Origin: Paraburkholderia sp. Tr-20389
GTDB taxonomy: Bacteria > Pseudomonadota > Gammaproteobacteria > Burkholderiales > Burkholderiaceae
Assembly (NCBI RefSeq): GCF_017104565.1
Contig: NZ_JAAGPD010000008.1
Span: forward strand, 211,014-275,013
Direction: 5' to 3'
DNA: 64,000 nt
The notes beneath the pieces were generated by a model. It was not told where the DNA came from and searched no databases. It saw only the letters and a list, made by a program, of their open reading frames with translations. Each line of letters starts with the position of its first letter. Positions within the stretch are counted from its first letter, which is position 1. Below, in pieces: positions 54,129-62,836 of the stretch. Position numbers and translations under genes: made by a program.

Positions 54129-55040
54129 ATGCAGCGTCAATTCGAAGACCTACTCCTTGGCAGCATCGAACTGTTCTGCCTCGCGGCCGAACTGGAAAGC
54201 TTCACGATGGCAGCAGCGGCTGCGAGCGTGACGCCCGCGGCCGTGAGCCGTTCGGTTGCGCGTCTGGAGGAACGGCTCGGCGTCAGGCTCTTCGTGCGCA
54301 CCACGCGGCAAATCAGGCTCACCGACGCAGGACGCCGCTACTTCGAGCAATGCCGTCTGGCGCTCAACCAGCTCGCCGATGCGGAACGCGAAGCGACGGG
54401 CCAGCAGAGCACGCCGTCGGGTGTGTTGCGCATCAGCATGCCGACGCCGTACAGCCACTATCGCGTGCTGCCGCTGCTCGCGGAATTTCGCGCACTGTAT
54501 CCCGACGTCACGGTCGAAACGCACCTCAGCAATCGCAACATCGATTTCGCCGACGAAGGCTTCGACCTCGCCATTCGAGGCCGCGCGCCCGACGACTCCG
54601 CCCTCATCGCCCGCAAGCTCGAAGACGCCGAACTGGTGGTGGTCGCTTCGCCCGCGTATTTGAAGTCAGCGGGCAAGCTGGACACACCCGACGACCTGAT
54701 CCACCACGAATGCATCCAGTTCGCGCTGCCGAGCACGGGCCGCAACATCCCGTGGATCTTCAGGCACGAGGGCGAAGAGATCGACATGATGACGCGCGGC
54801 GGATACGGCACGTCCGGCGATGTCCTCGCAGGCGCGACGCTCGCGCGCCACGACGCAGGGCTGTTCCAGACCTATCGCTTCGTCGTCGACAAAGACCTGA
54901 AGGACGGCACGCTGCGCGAAGTGCTTCAGCCGTACGGCGGACGCACGCGGCCCTTCGTGCTGCTTTATCCGCATGCGCGGCATCTGTCGTCGCGCGTGCG
55001 CTGCTTCGTCGACTTTCTGGTGGAGAAGCTGAGAGCGTGA
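54129..55040 (+). CDS. LysR family transcriptional regulator
   Basis: A 303-residue LysR regulator. HTH: SFTMAAAAASVTPAAVSRSV, followed by LFVRTTRQIRLTDAGRRYFE and a ligand domain of the CrgA/AaeR-like group (IDFADEGFDLAIRGRAPDDS). ATG 54129 is the likely start. It is divergent from the creatininase-family gene and may control it. Confidence 0.92.
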   Translation: MQRQFEDLLLGSIELFCLAAELESFTMAAAAASVTPAAVSRSVARLEERLGVRLFVRTTRQIRLTDAGRRYFEQCRLALNQLADAEREATGQQSTPSGVLRISMPTPYSHYRVLPLLAEFRALYPDVTVETHLSNRNIDFADEGFDLAIRGRAPDDSALIARKLEDAELVVVASPAYLKSAGKLDTPDDLIHHECIQFALPSTGRNIPWIFRHEGEEIDMMTRGGYGTSGDVLAGATLARHDAGLFQTYRFVVDKDLKDGTLREVLQPYGGRTRPFVLLYPHARHLSSRVRCFVDFLVEKLRA

Positions 55041-55099
55041 AACGCCCGGTGCCATCACGCTGAATCTCGCCGTCCGCCCTTTCCCTCTAGTCCCGACCT

Positions 55100-56017
55100 A
55101 TGCTGCCGAACGTCGATTCGATCGTTGCCCGTCTGCGCCTCAAGCAACTGCGCCTGCTGATCGCGCTCGACGAGCACGGCTCGCTGCACCGTGCCGCCGA
55201 TCAGATGGCGCTGACACAGCCCGGCGCCACCAAGGCGCTGCGCGAGATCGAAGCGACCTTCGGCGCGACGCTCTTCATGCGTTCGCCACAGGGCATCCAG
55301 CCAAACGAGCTGGGACGCTGCGTGATCCGCTATGCGCGGCTGATTCATATGGACGTCGCGCATCTGCGCGAAGAAATGGAAGGCATTCTGCAAGGCTCGG
55401 GCGGACGGCTCGCGGTCGGTGCGATCACGGGTGCCGTGTCGGGCGTACTGGTGGACGCATTGACGCGCCTGCGCGAACGGCAGCCCACATTGACCGTCGA
55501 AGTCGTCGAAGACACCAGCGCGCGGCTGCTGGCACTGCTCGATCAGGGCCGCCTCGATCTCGCCATCTGCCGCACGACCGTCGCGCAGCAGCCCGATCAC
55601 TACGACTATGTCGAACTGAGCGACGAACCGCTCGCGATCGTCGCGAGTCCGCTGCATCGACTGGCGAAAGCGCGCAAAGTGAAGCTCACCGATCTCGCAT
55701 CGAGCCGCTGGATCGTGTATCCGAGCATCATGCCGCTGCGCGGCCTGTTCGAACGCGAGTTCAAGGAAGCGGGGCTTTCCGTGCCGCCGCATCCCATCGA
55801 AACGGCATCGACGATGACCACCGTGCTGATGCTGCAGCGCGACCCGACGCTCGTTTCGCTGATGCCGCGCGACATGGCCGCGCTGCTTGCCGATCACGGC
55901 CTCGCGCGGCCGCTTGCAATCGACGTGCGTTCCCGCACCGAGCCTTACGGCATCGTGACGCGGCGCGGCTCCGCGCTGTCGGCCGCCGCGCAGCTGATGA
56001 TCGACGAACTGACCTGA
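55100..56017 (+). CDS. LysR family transcriptional regulator
   Basis: A 305-residue LysR regulator of the CbbR/PcaQ/GbpR-like group. HTH: SLHRAADQMALTQPGATKAL, followed by LFMRSPQGIQPNELGRCVIR. It follows the other LysR gene by about 60 bp on the same strand but is unlike it in sequence, so the two are not a recent duplication. The target is unknown. Confidence 0.92.
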   Translation: MLPNVDSIVARLRLKQLRLLIALDEHGSLHRAADQMALTQPGATKALREIEATFGATLFMRSPQGIQPNELGRCVIRYARLIHMDVAHLREEMEGILQGSGGRLAVGAITGAVSGVLVDALTRLRERQPTLTVEVVEDTSARLLALLDQGRLDLAICRTTVAQQPDHYDYVELSDEPLAIVASPLHRLAKARKVKLTDLASSRWIVYPSIMPLRGLFEREFKEAGLSVPPHPIETASTMTTVLMLQRDPTLVSLMPRDMAALLADHGLARPLAIDVRSRTEPYGIVTRRGSALSAAAQLMIDELT

Positions 56018-56137
56018 CGCTCTCCGGCGGCCCGGCTTGCGTTGCCGTCATTGCGTGACTAATATCGATTCATAGCGGCGAACTGCGCGCATCGTGCGCG
56101 AACGGCACGCCGAGATCGGAACGGCTGCCCGTCGCAC

Positions 56138-56437
56138 ATGAAGCCTTACGTCGTCCTGCTTGCAGCATGGCTGGCCGCGTTCAGCGCAGCCGGCATCTAT
56201 TCGGCTCACGCGGACAGCCCGGTGATCGTCGCGCTCGCCAATCCCTCTTCCGATTTCGACTCGCCGTCCATCCAACCGGATCATCACGACCGGCACAGGC
56301 CGTCTACGCCGTCGCCTGCCATCATTCACGGTCCGTCGTATCTCTCCGCGTTGCGCGAGTACGATGTGCGCTCGCTGACACACCGCTTTTCATACGGCTC
56401 GCCGTCAGGGTTCACGCTCAACAACCACGGAGAGTGA
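56138..56437 (+). CDS. hypothetical exported protein, 99 aa
   Basis: It starts with a signal peptide (YVVLLAAWLAAFSAAGIYSA), then a His/Pro-rich linker (PDHHDRHRPSTPSPAIIHGP) and a short C-terminal part. No recognised domain. The weak ribosome site lowers confidence. Confidence 0.6.
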   Translation: MKPYVVLLAAWLAAFSAAGIYSAHADSPVIVALANPSSDFDSPSIQPDHHDRHRPSTPSPAIIHGPSYLSALREYDVRSLTHRFSYGSPSGFTLNNHGE

Positions 56438-56447
56438 GCCACAACGA

Positions 56448-56870
56448 TCAGTGCACGACGGGCGTGCGGCCCTCGATCTGCTGCAGGGAAACGCCGACCA
56501 CATGCTCGCGCCAGACGCCGCACTTCGCGACCACGGGAATCCACGACTGCCGGCCACGCACATGAGCAAAGGCGCGCATCGATACCGTCGACTCGACCTG
56601 CTGCGATCCGTTGTTGCCCGCAAACAGGCCGGTCCCTTCATCGACGTTCGCCTTCAGCACGCGGCGGTCCGGCGCGAGAAACATGTCATAACGTGACGTA
56701 GTGCGGATCCAGCGGTCGATCTCCGCGATGCAGTTGATGACGGAAGGACGCACGTGGAGGCGCGCGAGATAGGCGTAATCGTCGGGCACGTCGGCCTCGG
56801 TTTGCGAAAACGCGCTTGTGCAGAACCAGATGAGACTAAAGATGCCCAATAGGGCAGTGATGCTTTTCAT
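56448..56870 (-). CDS. hypothetical exported protein, 140 aa
   Basis: It has a signal peptide (ITALLGIFSLIWFCTSAFSQ) and a compact domain with two Cys (VINCIAEIDRW and VVAKCGVWREHVVGVSL) that may form a disulfide. This arrangement resembles small periplasmic proteins frequent in Burkholderia. ATG 56870 is preferred to an upstream in-frame start because the signal peptide follows directly. The function is unknown. Confidence 0.75.
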   Translation of the reverse strand: MKSITALLGIFSLIWFCTSAFSQTEADVPDDYAYLARLHVRPSVINCIAEIDRWIRTTSRYDMFLAPDRRVLKANVDEGTGLFAGNNGSQQVESTVSMRAFAHVRGRQSWIPVVAKCGVWREHVVGVSLQQIEGRTPVVH

Positions 56871-57020
56871 TGCGAAGTGGCGCCTGGAAGTGCAGATGTA
56901 TTGCAAACGTTCAAGGCGCGGAAGTATACCCGCTTCGCCGGGCTTTCATCGTTTGCGTCGTCCGCGTGCTTCACCGCGTGGCCGTTCGCGTGACTTCAAT
57001 CCTGCATAACGGATCGCAAA

Positions 57021-57368
57021 TTGAACCTCTCTCAAGTCGCTGTGATCGCGCTGGCCTGCGTGACGCTCGTCGCCTGCTCACCCAAGGACAGTCTCTTTTC
57101 GCTGGCGCCGAACTACACGGTGCAAACAGTGCAGTCGGTAACGGATGTCGCCGGGTGTATCGCCGAGCGCTGGCGAACCAGCGCGCGTCACTTGCGCGAA
57201 GTGCATACGAACGATGCGGTCAGAGTCGAGGCGCAATCGCTGTTTCATGGCGTGGCGATCGGCGTACGGCTCAGGACCCGCGACGGCGACACGCTGGTCG
57301 AGTATTTCCAGCGCCGCGTCGCCGATCCGATCTATCGCGCGATGGTCAAGGAGTGCACGCGCTCATGA
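57021..57368 (+). CDS. putative lipoprotein, 115 aa
   Basis: A TTG-started frame (GGATCGCAAATTG) encoding a lipoprotein signal VIALACVTLVACSPKDS with lipobox LVAC. The mature part has two Cys (AGCIAERW and MVKECTRS). It would be anchored in the outer membrane facing the periplasm. No domain is recognised; it may be related in architecture to the two-Cys protein encoded just upstream on the other strand. Confidence 0.65.
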   Translation: MNLSQVAVIALACVTLVACSPKDSLFSLAPNYTVQTVQSVTDVAGCIAERWRTSARHLREVHTNDAVRVEAQSLFHGVAIGVRLRTRDGDTLVEYFQRRVADPIYRAMVKECTRS

Positions 57369-57397
57369 GCGCGCGTGGTTGATGCGTCGAGCGGAGA

Positions 57398-57832
57398 TCA
57401 GAACTCGACGAGCGCGAAGTCTTCCTTGCCGACGTCGCACAGCGGACAGCGCCAGTCTTCCGGCACGTCGGCCCAGCGCGTGCCGGGCGCAATGCCCTCT
57501 TCCGGCAAACCGGCAGCTTCGTCGTAGATCCAGCCGCAGATCACGCAGACCCACTGTTTGAACTCGTCCGCTGATGCCTGCGTGTGTGACGTGCCATTCG
57601 AGCCGGCCGTTTCCGCCACGGCTACGTTCTTGTCCTGATCGACGGAAACGACGAACGGTGCGGGCCGTTCAGCGGCAGACCTGTCGAGATAGCGTTGCAG
57701 CGCCTGATGCAGTTCGACGGCTTCGTTGTGGTTCAGGTCGATCCAGAACGGATCGCCGGCGCCATCATTGAGGCGATCGGGCGAAAACTGGAGTTCTACG
57801 GCAGTGGCTTTCTTGTACATGTGAAGTGACAT
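57398..57832 (-). CDS. rubredoxin with an N-terminal extension
   Basis: A 144-residue protein. The last 55 residues are a complete rubredoxin with iron ligands Cys96, Cys99, Cys129 and Cys132 (WVCVICGWIYDEAAG, WRCPLCDVGKEDFALVEF). Residues 1-88 are an extra domain (ELQFSPDRLNDGAGDPFWID and NEAVELHQALQRYLD) I do not recognise. Ordinary rubredoxins have 52-60 residues. It would pass single electrons to an alkane hydroxylase, catalase-like enzyme or oxygen reductase. The start at 57832 or 57820 is not settled. Confidence 0.85.
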   Translation of the reverse strand: MSLHMYKKATAVELQFSPDRLNDGAGDPFWIDLNHNEAVELHQALQRYLDRSAAERPAPFVVSVDQDKNVAVAETAGSNGTSHTQASADEFKQWVCVICGWIYDEAAGLPEEGIAPGTRWADVPEDWRCPLCDVGKEDFALVEF

Positions 57833-57888
57833 TGAGCGAACGCATGCTGCTGCCGTTCGCTGCGCAGTCGAACTGAAGTCCGTTGCGC

Positions 57889-58002
57889 TCAGAAAAAGTG
57901 ACGCAGCAGCGCGCTGCACAGCGCGGCGGCAATACCGATCAGACCGAGGGTTTCGAGAAGCGTCAGCGAACGGCGAGTGTTGGCACGATTGGGTGTCGAC
58001 AT
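57889..58002 (-). CDS. 37-residue membrane peptide upstream of rubredoxin
   Basis: A short frame, too small for usual gene calls: a basic N-terminus (STPNRANTRRS) and one membrane helix (LTLLETLGLIGIAAALCSAL), then LRHFF. The positive-inside pattern and its place 57 bp before the rubredoxin gene on the same strand suggest a small membrane anchor or partner. No ribosome site is visible, so confidence is limited. Confidence 0.4.
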   Translation of the reverse strand: MSTPNRANTRRSLTLLETLGLIGIAAALCSALLRHFF

Positions 58003-58083
58003 GGGGCTTGAACAGAATGAATGACGGGGGGACCGTGGGATTGCGTCCGGTCCACAAAAAACGCGAGCCCGGATTTTAAACGC

Positions 58084-58269
58084 TCATTCGTTCGGTAGCT
58101 TTCTTTTCGCTGTCGGCTTGCGCGGATCGGGATGCTGCATGCGGAAAAATTGACTTGCGTTTCGAGCGTCGATTATCGCTCGCGAGAAGGCCGCGATTAA
58201 CTCCGTCTGGTTGATAGAGTCTTTCGGGCTGGGGATTGCCGATTGTTCGCCGTTCGTTCCTGTCGACAC
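58084..58269 (-). CDS. possible small hypothetical protein, 61 aa
   Basis: A GTG-started frame with sensible protein-like composition (NQTELIAAFSRAIIDARNAS, then QFFRMQHPDPRKPTAKRKLP). No clear ribosome site and no known family. It could be a real small basic protein; weak call. Confidence 0.35.
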   Translation of the reverse strand: MSTGTNGEQSAIPSPKDSINQTELIAAFSRAIIDARNASQFFRMQHPDPRKPTAKRKLPNE

Positions 58270-58333
58270 TCAGCCGTGCGCTCGCCATTCACGAACGCAC
58301 AGCGCTGCGACAATTCACCACAGAAAAACCGCA

Positions 58334-58534
58334 CTATCGATCGACAGGCGCGCAGTTGCCACGGCTTTGACAATTACTTTGCCGCTTCGCTTCTTTCGTA
58401 TCGCCGCCCGTTTCACGCACGCGGTCGTCGGCCCGATAGTATTCGGCGTTCTGATCGGCCTTCGCAAACGAGGCCACGGGCGCGGCCAGGCCGGAAAAGC
58501 CCACGACAGCAAGAACAAACGCAAGGGTCTTCAT
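58334..58534 (-). CDS. small exported protein, 66 aa
   Basis: Strong ribosome site GGAGGTGAACA before ATG 58534, then a signal peptide (TLAFVLAVVGFSGLAAPVAS). The mature part is short and charged with two Cys (SNCQSRGNCAPVDR). This type of small periplasmic protein is frequent in Burkholderiales. The function is unknown. Confidence 0.75.
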   Translation of the reverse strand: MKTLAFVLAVVGFSGLAAPVASFAKADQNAEYYRADDRVRETGGDTKEAKRQSNCQSRGNCAPVDR

Positions 58535-58728
58535 TGTTCACCTCCTTGTTTGATCGTTGCGACGGCAATCGACGGCGATCCACGCACGATCGTTTGCAAA
58601 CGTTCAGGTCGGGTGTGAACCGAATGGTCAGCCGTATGCGTCCGACCGTGACTGACCAAGCGGAACACTTAAAAAGCATAGTCGCTGGCTTGCGGAGGTG
58701 TTAGTCAGGCAGAAAGGCCGGGCGCGCA

Positions 58729-59781
58729 TCACAATGATTTGGCCTTGCCAGTCGGCGTCAGGACTTGCAGCAGGCCGTCCGTGTCCTTCACGATCAGCGC
58801 CATCACGAGTTCGATGCCCGGCGCAAGCGCCGCGTGCGCGCCGTCCACGCGTTCGTTGATCCGCTTGAGCAAGGGATCGAGCGCCGCGCGGGCTCCCCGC
58901 GCCTTGTTTCCGTTGACGGGTATTTGATTCACTGCATCGGCGAGCAAGGACAACGTGCGCGGCAACGCCTGCCACACCTGATCGACATGCGGCTTGCCGC
59001 CGTCCGCGCATGTGTGCGCGAGCGCCTGGCCGAACACCAGCACGTCGCGGTGCAGGCGGCTCAGAAACGGCGGCACCTTGTCGATCGCATCGGAACTGTC
59101 GCGCAGGATCGGCACGAACACATGCTCGCGTCCCGCCTCTTGCAGCGCTTCGGCCAGCGCCGTCTGCGCGGTAAGGCTGTTTTGCTCGAGAAGTGCCAGC
59201 GCCGTGTCGTCTCGCGAGAAAGCGAGCTTGTGCTCGATCATCTGCGCGAGCGCTTCCAGGCAGTCGTGCGCGTTCCGGTGCGCGCTCTTCAACGCGCGAT
59301 TCGGCCACATCACCGTCGCGATGAACGCGGCCGACGCGCCGATCAGAATCTCGGCCACGCGATGCAAGGGCCGCACGAACGCCGAACCGGCGTCGCCAGG
59401 TACGAGCAGCACGATCACGAGCGTCACGCAAGCGAGGCGCAACCCCGGCCGCGCAGCGGCGAGCGCCGCGAGCGGCAGCAGCGCGACGGAGAACACGGGC
59501 AGCGGATCGAAGCCGTGATCCATCACGACGAGGCCGATCCCGCCCACGATCCCGCCGATGCACGCGCCGATGATCTGATCGCGCGCGGTCGTGATCGCCT
59601 GCGTGAGACTCGGCTGCGTGACGACGATCATCGTCGTGATCAATGCCCAATAGCCTTCGGGCAAGGTCGCCAGTTTCGCGGCGCCGTAGCTGAGCACACA
59701 GCCCGTCAGCGTGCGCGCGAAGCGTCGCGCTTCGGGCGCGCGCAACAGGTTGATGAGCCAGTCTCGATCTTGTCCAGTCAT
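58729..59781 (-). CDS. FUSC family transporter (aromatic acid exporter-like)
   Basis: A 350-residue fusaric-acid-resistance-type inner-membrane protein. Six N-terminal helices (YGAAKLATLPEGYWALITTM, GACIGGIVGGIGLVVMD) are followed by a soluble helical domain (LLEQNSLTAQTALAEALQEA). The family exports aromatic acids or p-hydroxybenzoate. It has half the length of the two-repeat AaeB proteins. Divergent from treA. Confidence 0.88.
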   Translation of the reverse strand: MTGQDRDWLINLLRAPEARRFARTLTGCVLSYGAAKLATLPEGYWALITTMIVVTQPSLTQAITTARDQIIGACIGGIVGGIGLVVMDHGFDPLPVFSVALLPLAALAAARPGLRLACVTLVIVLLVPGDAGSAFVRPLHRVAEILIGASAAFIATVMWPNRALKSAHRNAHDCLEALAQMIEHKLAFSRDDTALALLEQNSLTAQTALAEALQEAGREHVFVPILRDSSDAIDKVPPFLSRLHRDVLVFGQALAHTCADGGKPHVDQVWQALPRTLSLLADAVNQIPVNGNKARGARAALDPLLKRINERVDGAHAALAPGIELVMALIVKDTDGLLQVLTPTGKAKSL

Positions 59782-59878
59782 TCAGGTATTTCCATCAAAA
59801 CGCATGAATTGCCTTCATTGGGGAACATGCCCTGCTCCCGCGACTCCCTGTATTTGAAAGCCTTCACCCAGGAGCATC

Positions 59879-61675
59879 ATGCCGATGCAGCAAGTCCATG
59901 CCCGCCGCATTCTTTCGATCGCGCTCTGCGCCGCCGCGCTGCTCGCAACGAATACGCAGAGCGCCATCGCACAAGCGCTGCCAGCCGATGCTCCGGCCGC
60001 CGCGGCATCGAGCAGTGTGTCGCCCGTCGTGCCCGTGCCGCCTTCCGATCTGTATGGCGCCTTGTATCGCGATGTCGAACTCGCGCATCTGTATCCGGAC
60101 AGCAAGACCTTCGCCGATATGGCGCCCAACGCGCCGCCGCAACAAATCGTCGCCGATTATGCCAGGCAGAAAGGCGATGCGCAGTTCGACCTGAAAGGGT
60201 TCGTCGAGCAGCACTTCACGCTGCCCGCGCGCGAGACGAAAGACTACGTGTCCGATCCGAACCAGAGCGTGACAGCGCACATCGACACGCTCTGGTCCGT
60301 GCTCAGGCGCGATCCCGATGCGAGCGCGAGCCCGTGGTCGTCGCTGCTGCCGCTGCCGTATCCGTACATCGTGCCCGGCGACCGCTTCGACGAAATCTAC
60401 TACTGGGACTCGTACTTCATCATGCTCGGCCTTCGGCAAAGCGGACGCGAAGACCTGCTGAAGAACGAACTGGATAACTTCGCGACGTTGATCGACCGGT
60501 ATGGTCATATTCCCAACGGCAACCGCACGTATTACCTGAGCCGCTCGCAGCCGCCGTTCTTCGCGCAGATGGTGCGGCTCGCCGCCGATCGCGAAGGCGA
60601 TCAGGTTTATCTGCACTATCTGCCCGCGCTGCGCAAAGAATACGCGTACTGGATGGACGGTCACGACAAGGTCGCGCCGGGCGGCGCCTTCCGGCATCTG
60701 GTGCGCCTGCCCGACGGCACGCTCCTGAACCGCTATTGGGACGAGCGCGACACGCCGCGCGACGAATCGTATCGGGAAGACGTCGCCACCGCCCAGGCGA
60801 CACCGCAGCGTCATGCCGACGATCTGTGGCGCAATCTGCGCGCAGGCGGTGAAACGGGCTGGGACTTCAGCTCGCGCTGGTTTGCGGACGGCAAGACGCT
60901 CGCGACGATCGAAGTCACGTCGATGATTCCCGTCGATCTGAACAGCCTGCTCGTCGATCTCGAACGCACGCTGGCAAAGGCGTATCGCGTGCAGGGCGAC
61001 GCGACGCACACGGAAAACCTCGAACAGCGCGCCAACGCGCGCGCCGATGCGATCCGCCGCGTGCTGTGGGATCCGCAACTCAACGCGTTCGGCGATTACG
61101 ACTTCGTCCGGCATCAGCTCACGCACCGGCTCAGTGCAGCGACCGTGTATCCGCTGTACGCGGGCGTCGCGACGAAAGCGCAGGCAACCGCCGTTGCCGC
61201 GACGATTCGCGCGCGGCTGCTGCGTCCCGGCGGACTCGCGACCACGACGGCGCAGACGGGCCAGCAGTGGGACGAGCCGAACGGCTGGGCGCCGCTGCAA
61301 TATCTCGCCGTGACGGGTTTGCGGCGGTACGGTCACGCGGATCTCGCGCAGCAGATCGCGATGCGCTGGATCGGCACGAACGTCGCGTACTACCAGCACA
61401 CGGGCAAGCTGGTCGAAAAGTACGACGTCGACGCGAAGGCGGGTTCGACGGCAGCGGGCGGCGGCGAGTATCCGTTGCAGGATGGTTTCGGCTGGACCAA
61501 CGGCGTGCTGCGTACGCTGATGGCGATGTATCCCGGCGCGGCCGGTTCGTCGACGCGTCCCGCCGATGTGCCTTCGGGCGCCGCGGGCGTATCGGAAGCC
61601 GCATCGGCGGCGGCCGCTGCGCCGAAGACGACGCATCGTCTGCAAGCGACGCCTGCGCCTGCATCTGCACCTTGA
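59879..61675 (+). CDS. treA: periplasmic trehalase, GH37
   Basis: A 598-residue glycoside hydrolase family 37 enzyme with signal peptide (ILSIALCAAALLATNTQSAI). The two trehalase signatures are intact: VPGDRFDEIYYWDSYF and QQWDEPNGWAPLQ. The catalytic acid Asp should lie in GGETGWDFSSRWF. It hydrolyses trehalose to glucose in the periplasm. The C-terminal tail of about 45 residues (Ala/Pro/Ser-rich) goes beyond the E. coli enzyme. AGGAG lies upstream of the ATG. Confidence 0.94.
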   Translation: MPMQQVHARRILSIALCAAALLATNTQSAIAQALPADAPAAAASSSVSPVVPVPPSDLYGALYRDVELAHLYPDSKTFADMAPNAPPQQIVADYARQKGDAQFDLKGFVEQHFTLPARETKDYVSDPNQSVTAHIDTLWSVLRRDPDASASPWSSLLPLPYPYIVPGDRFDEIYYWDSYFIMLGLRQSGREDLLKNELDNFATLIDRYGHIPNGNRTYYLSRSQPPFFAQMVRLAADREGDQVYLHYLPALRKEYAYWMDGHDKVAPGGAFRHLVRLPDGTLLNRYWDERDTPRDESYREDVATAQATPQRHADDLWRNLRAGGETGWDFSSRWFADGKTLATIEVTSMIPVDLNSLLVDLERTLAKAYRVQGDATHTENLEQRANARADAIRRVLWDPQLNAFGDYDFVRHQLTHRLSAATVYPLYAGVATKAQATAVAATIRARLLRPGGLATTTAQTGQQWDEPNGWAPLQYLAVTGLRRYGHADLAQQIAMRWIGTNVAYYQHTGKLVEKYDVDAKAGSTAAGGGEYPLQDGFGWTNGVLRTLMAMYPGAAGSSTRPADVPSGAAGVSEAASAAAAAPKTTHRLQATPAPASAP

Positions 61676-61872
61676 AGCATTGAAGTACTGAAGGGAGCAC
61701 GGACTACACGCCGCCTAACTGCTTGTTACGAAACTCGCACACATGTTGCACCTTCGGCATGGGGCACCGCGTAGACTGCGCTCACAGTCACCGGCGAGAT
61801 TCGATGCAACACGCTATTGAAATCGGCAGCGCCGGCGCAACATCGGTTCGACCAAAACAATCGGATAACAGC

Positions 61873-62112
61873 ATGACAGCTTTCGGGAAAGCCACACTCG
61901 CCGCCGCAGCGCTCATTCTTGCCGTCAGCGGGACGGCGCATGCGGCAGGCTGCATCAAGGGCGCCGTGGTCGGCGGCGTCGCGGGCCACTATGCGGGCCA
62001 TCACGCCGTTGTCGGCGCAGTAGGCGGTTGCATCGTCGGACGTCATCTTGCGAAAAAGCACGCTGAAGAACAGGCCGCTCAACGTCAGGCGATCCACGCG
62101 CAGTACCAGTAA
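61873..62112 (+). CDS. small exported Gly-zipper protein (paralogue of 34997-35230)
   Basis: A 79-residue protein with signal peptide (LAAAALILAVSGTAHAAG) and Gly/His-rich core CIKGAVVGGVAGHYAGHHAV with a second Cys in VGGCIVGRHLAKKH. The same pattern occurs in the small protein at 35 kb. ATG 61873 is preferred to a longer in-frame version because the signal peptide starts here. The function is unknown. Confidence 0.8.
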   Translation: MTAFGKATLAAAALILAVSGTAHAAGCIKGAVVGGVAGHYAGHHAVVGAVGGCIVGRHLAKKHAEEQAAQRQAIHAQYQ

Positions 62113-62217
62113 TACAGGCAAGCCGCACGCAGCGATTCAAACGGCGCTCGCGATTTAAGTCTGTCTTAATTGTCGCGGCTCATTATCCGTTCGCAGGCTT
62201 GTCATTGATCCCCTGTC

Positions 62218-62246
62218 GTGCCGCCAGAGCATCGGCGGCACCTTTT
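62218..62246 (+). terminator. Rho-independent terminator
   Basis: Stem GTGCCGCC / GGCGGCAC with an 8-nt loop followed by CTTTTT, 106 bp after the small Gly-zipper gene and 60 bp before the next gene. Confidence 0.75.
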
Positions 62247-62305
62247 TCCGCGCGACAACAAGCCGATTCGTCCGCGCCGGAAACGAAGAAAAGAGGTACA
62301 TCACC

Positions 62306-62782
62306 ATGTCGCAGAAGTCGAAGAACCGTAAGCAGACCCGCCCCTCTCCCGCCATGTCGCCGCTGCTGCGCGCGCTGACGTTCAGCCGTGCGGCGCACGA
62401 GCCGATCACGAGGGCCATGCTGCTGCAGGCATACGCGAGTCTCGACGCGTTCCGGCGCGGCCAGGGTTCGCGCGAACTGTTCACGACGCTCGGCCGGCAA
62501 CTGCTGGTGGCCGAAGAACTCAGCCGCATCGGTCACGTGCCCGATGCAATCGACGATATCGCGGAAGCGCAGATCGCGATGACCGACATCGACGCAAACG
62601 AAAAGACGAGCGGCAAGTGGACCGTCGACGGCGACAACTACGCGTGGCTGACCATCGCGCTCGATGCGTTCGAGCGCCAGCTTGTCGATGCATCGCTGGA
62701 AGACATCGCGAAGGCCGAAGCCCGGATGATCGAAGGGTTGATGCGCACCGAGCAGCAACTGGCGCACGCAGTCGCCGCCTGA
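62306..62782 (+). CDS. conserved hypothetical helical protein, 158 aa
   Basis: A soluble, mostly helical protein (MSPLLRALTFSRAAHEPITR, YASLDAFRRGQGSRELFTTL). A basic N-terminus (SQKSKNRKQTRPSP) could contact nucleic acid. I do not know the family. GAGG lies upstream of the ATG. Single-gene transcript between a terminator and a convergent acyltransferase gene. Confidence 0.75.
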   Translation: MSQKSKNRKQTRPSPAMSPLLRALTFSRAAHEPITRAMLLQAYASLDAFRRGQGSRELFTTLGRQLLVAEELSRIGHVPDAIDDIAEAQIAMTDIDANEKTSGKWTVDGDNYAWLTIALDAFERQLVDASLEDIAKAEARMIEGLMRTEQQLAHAVAA

Positions 62783-62836
62783 GCGCGGCGCGTGGCGCAC
62801 CGCACCCGCCTCGGTGCGTGAAACGAGGCGCCTGAA

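Noticed and set aside
58765-60477. 570-codon plus-strand frame spanning the FUSC and trehalase genes
   Set aside because: Crosses two real genes on both strands with shadow-like composition.
59864-61645. 593-codon minus-strand frame opposite trehalase
   Set aside because: Antisense shadow; the trehalase frame has intact signatures, signal peptide and ribosome site.
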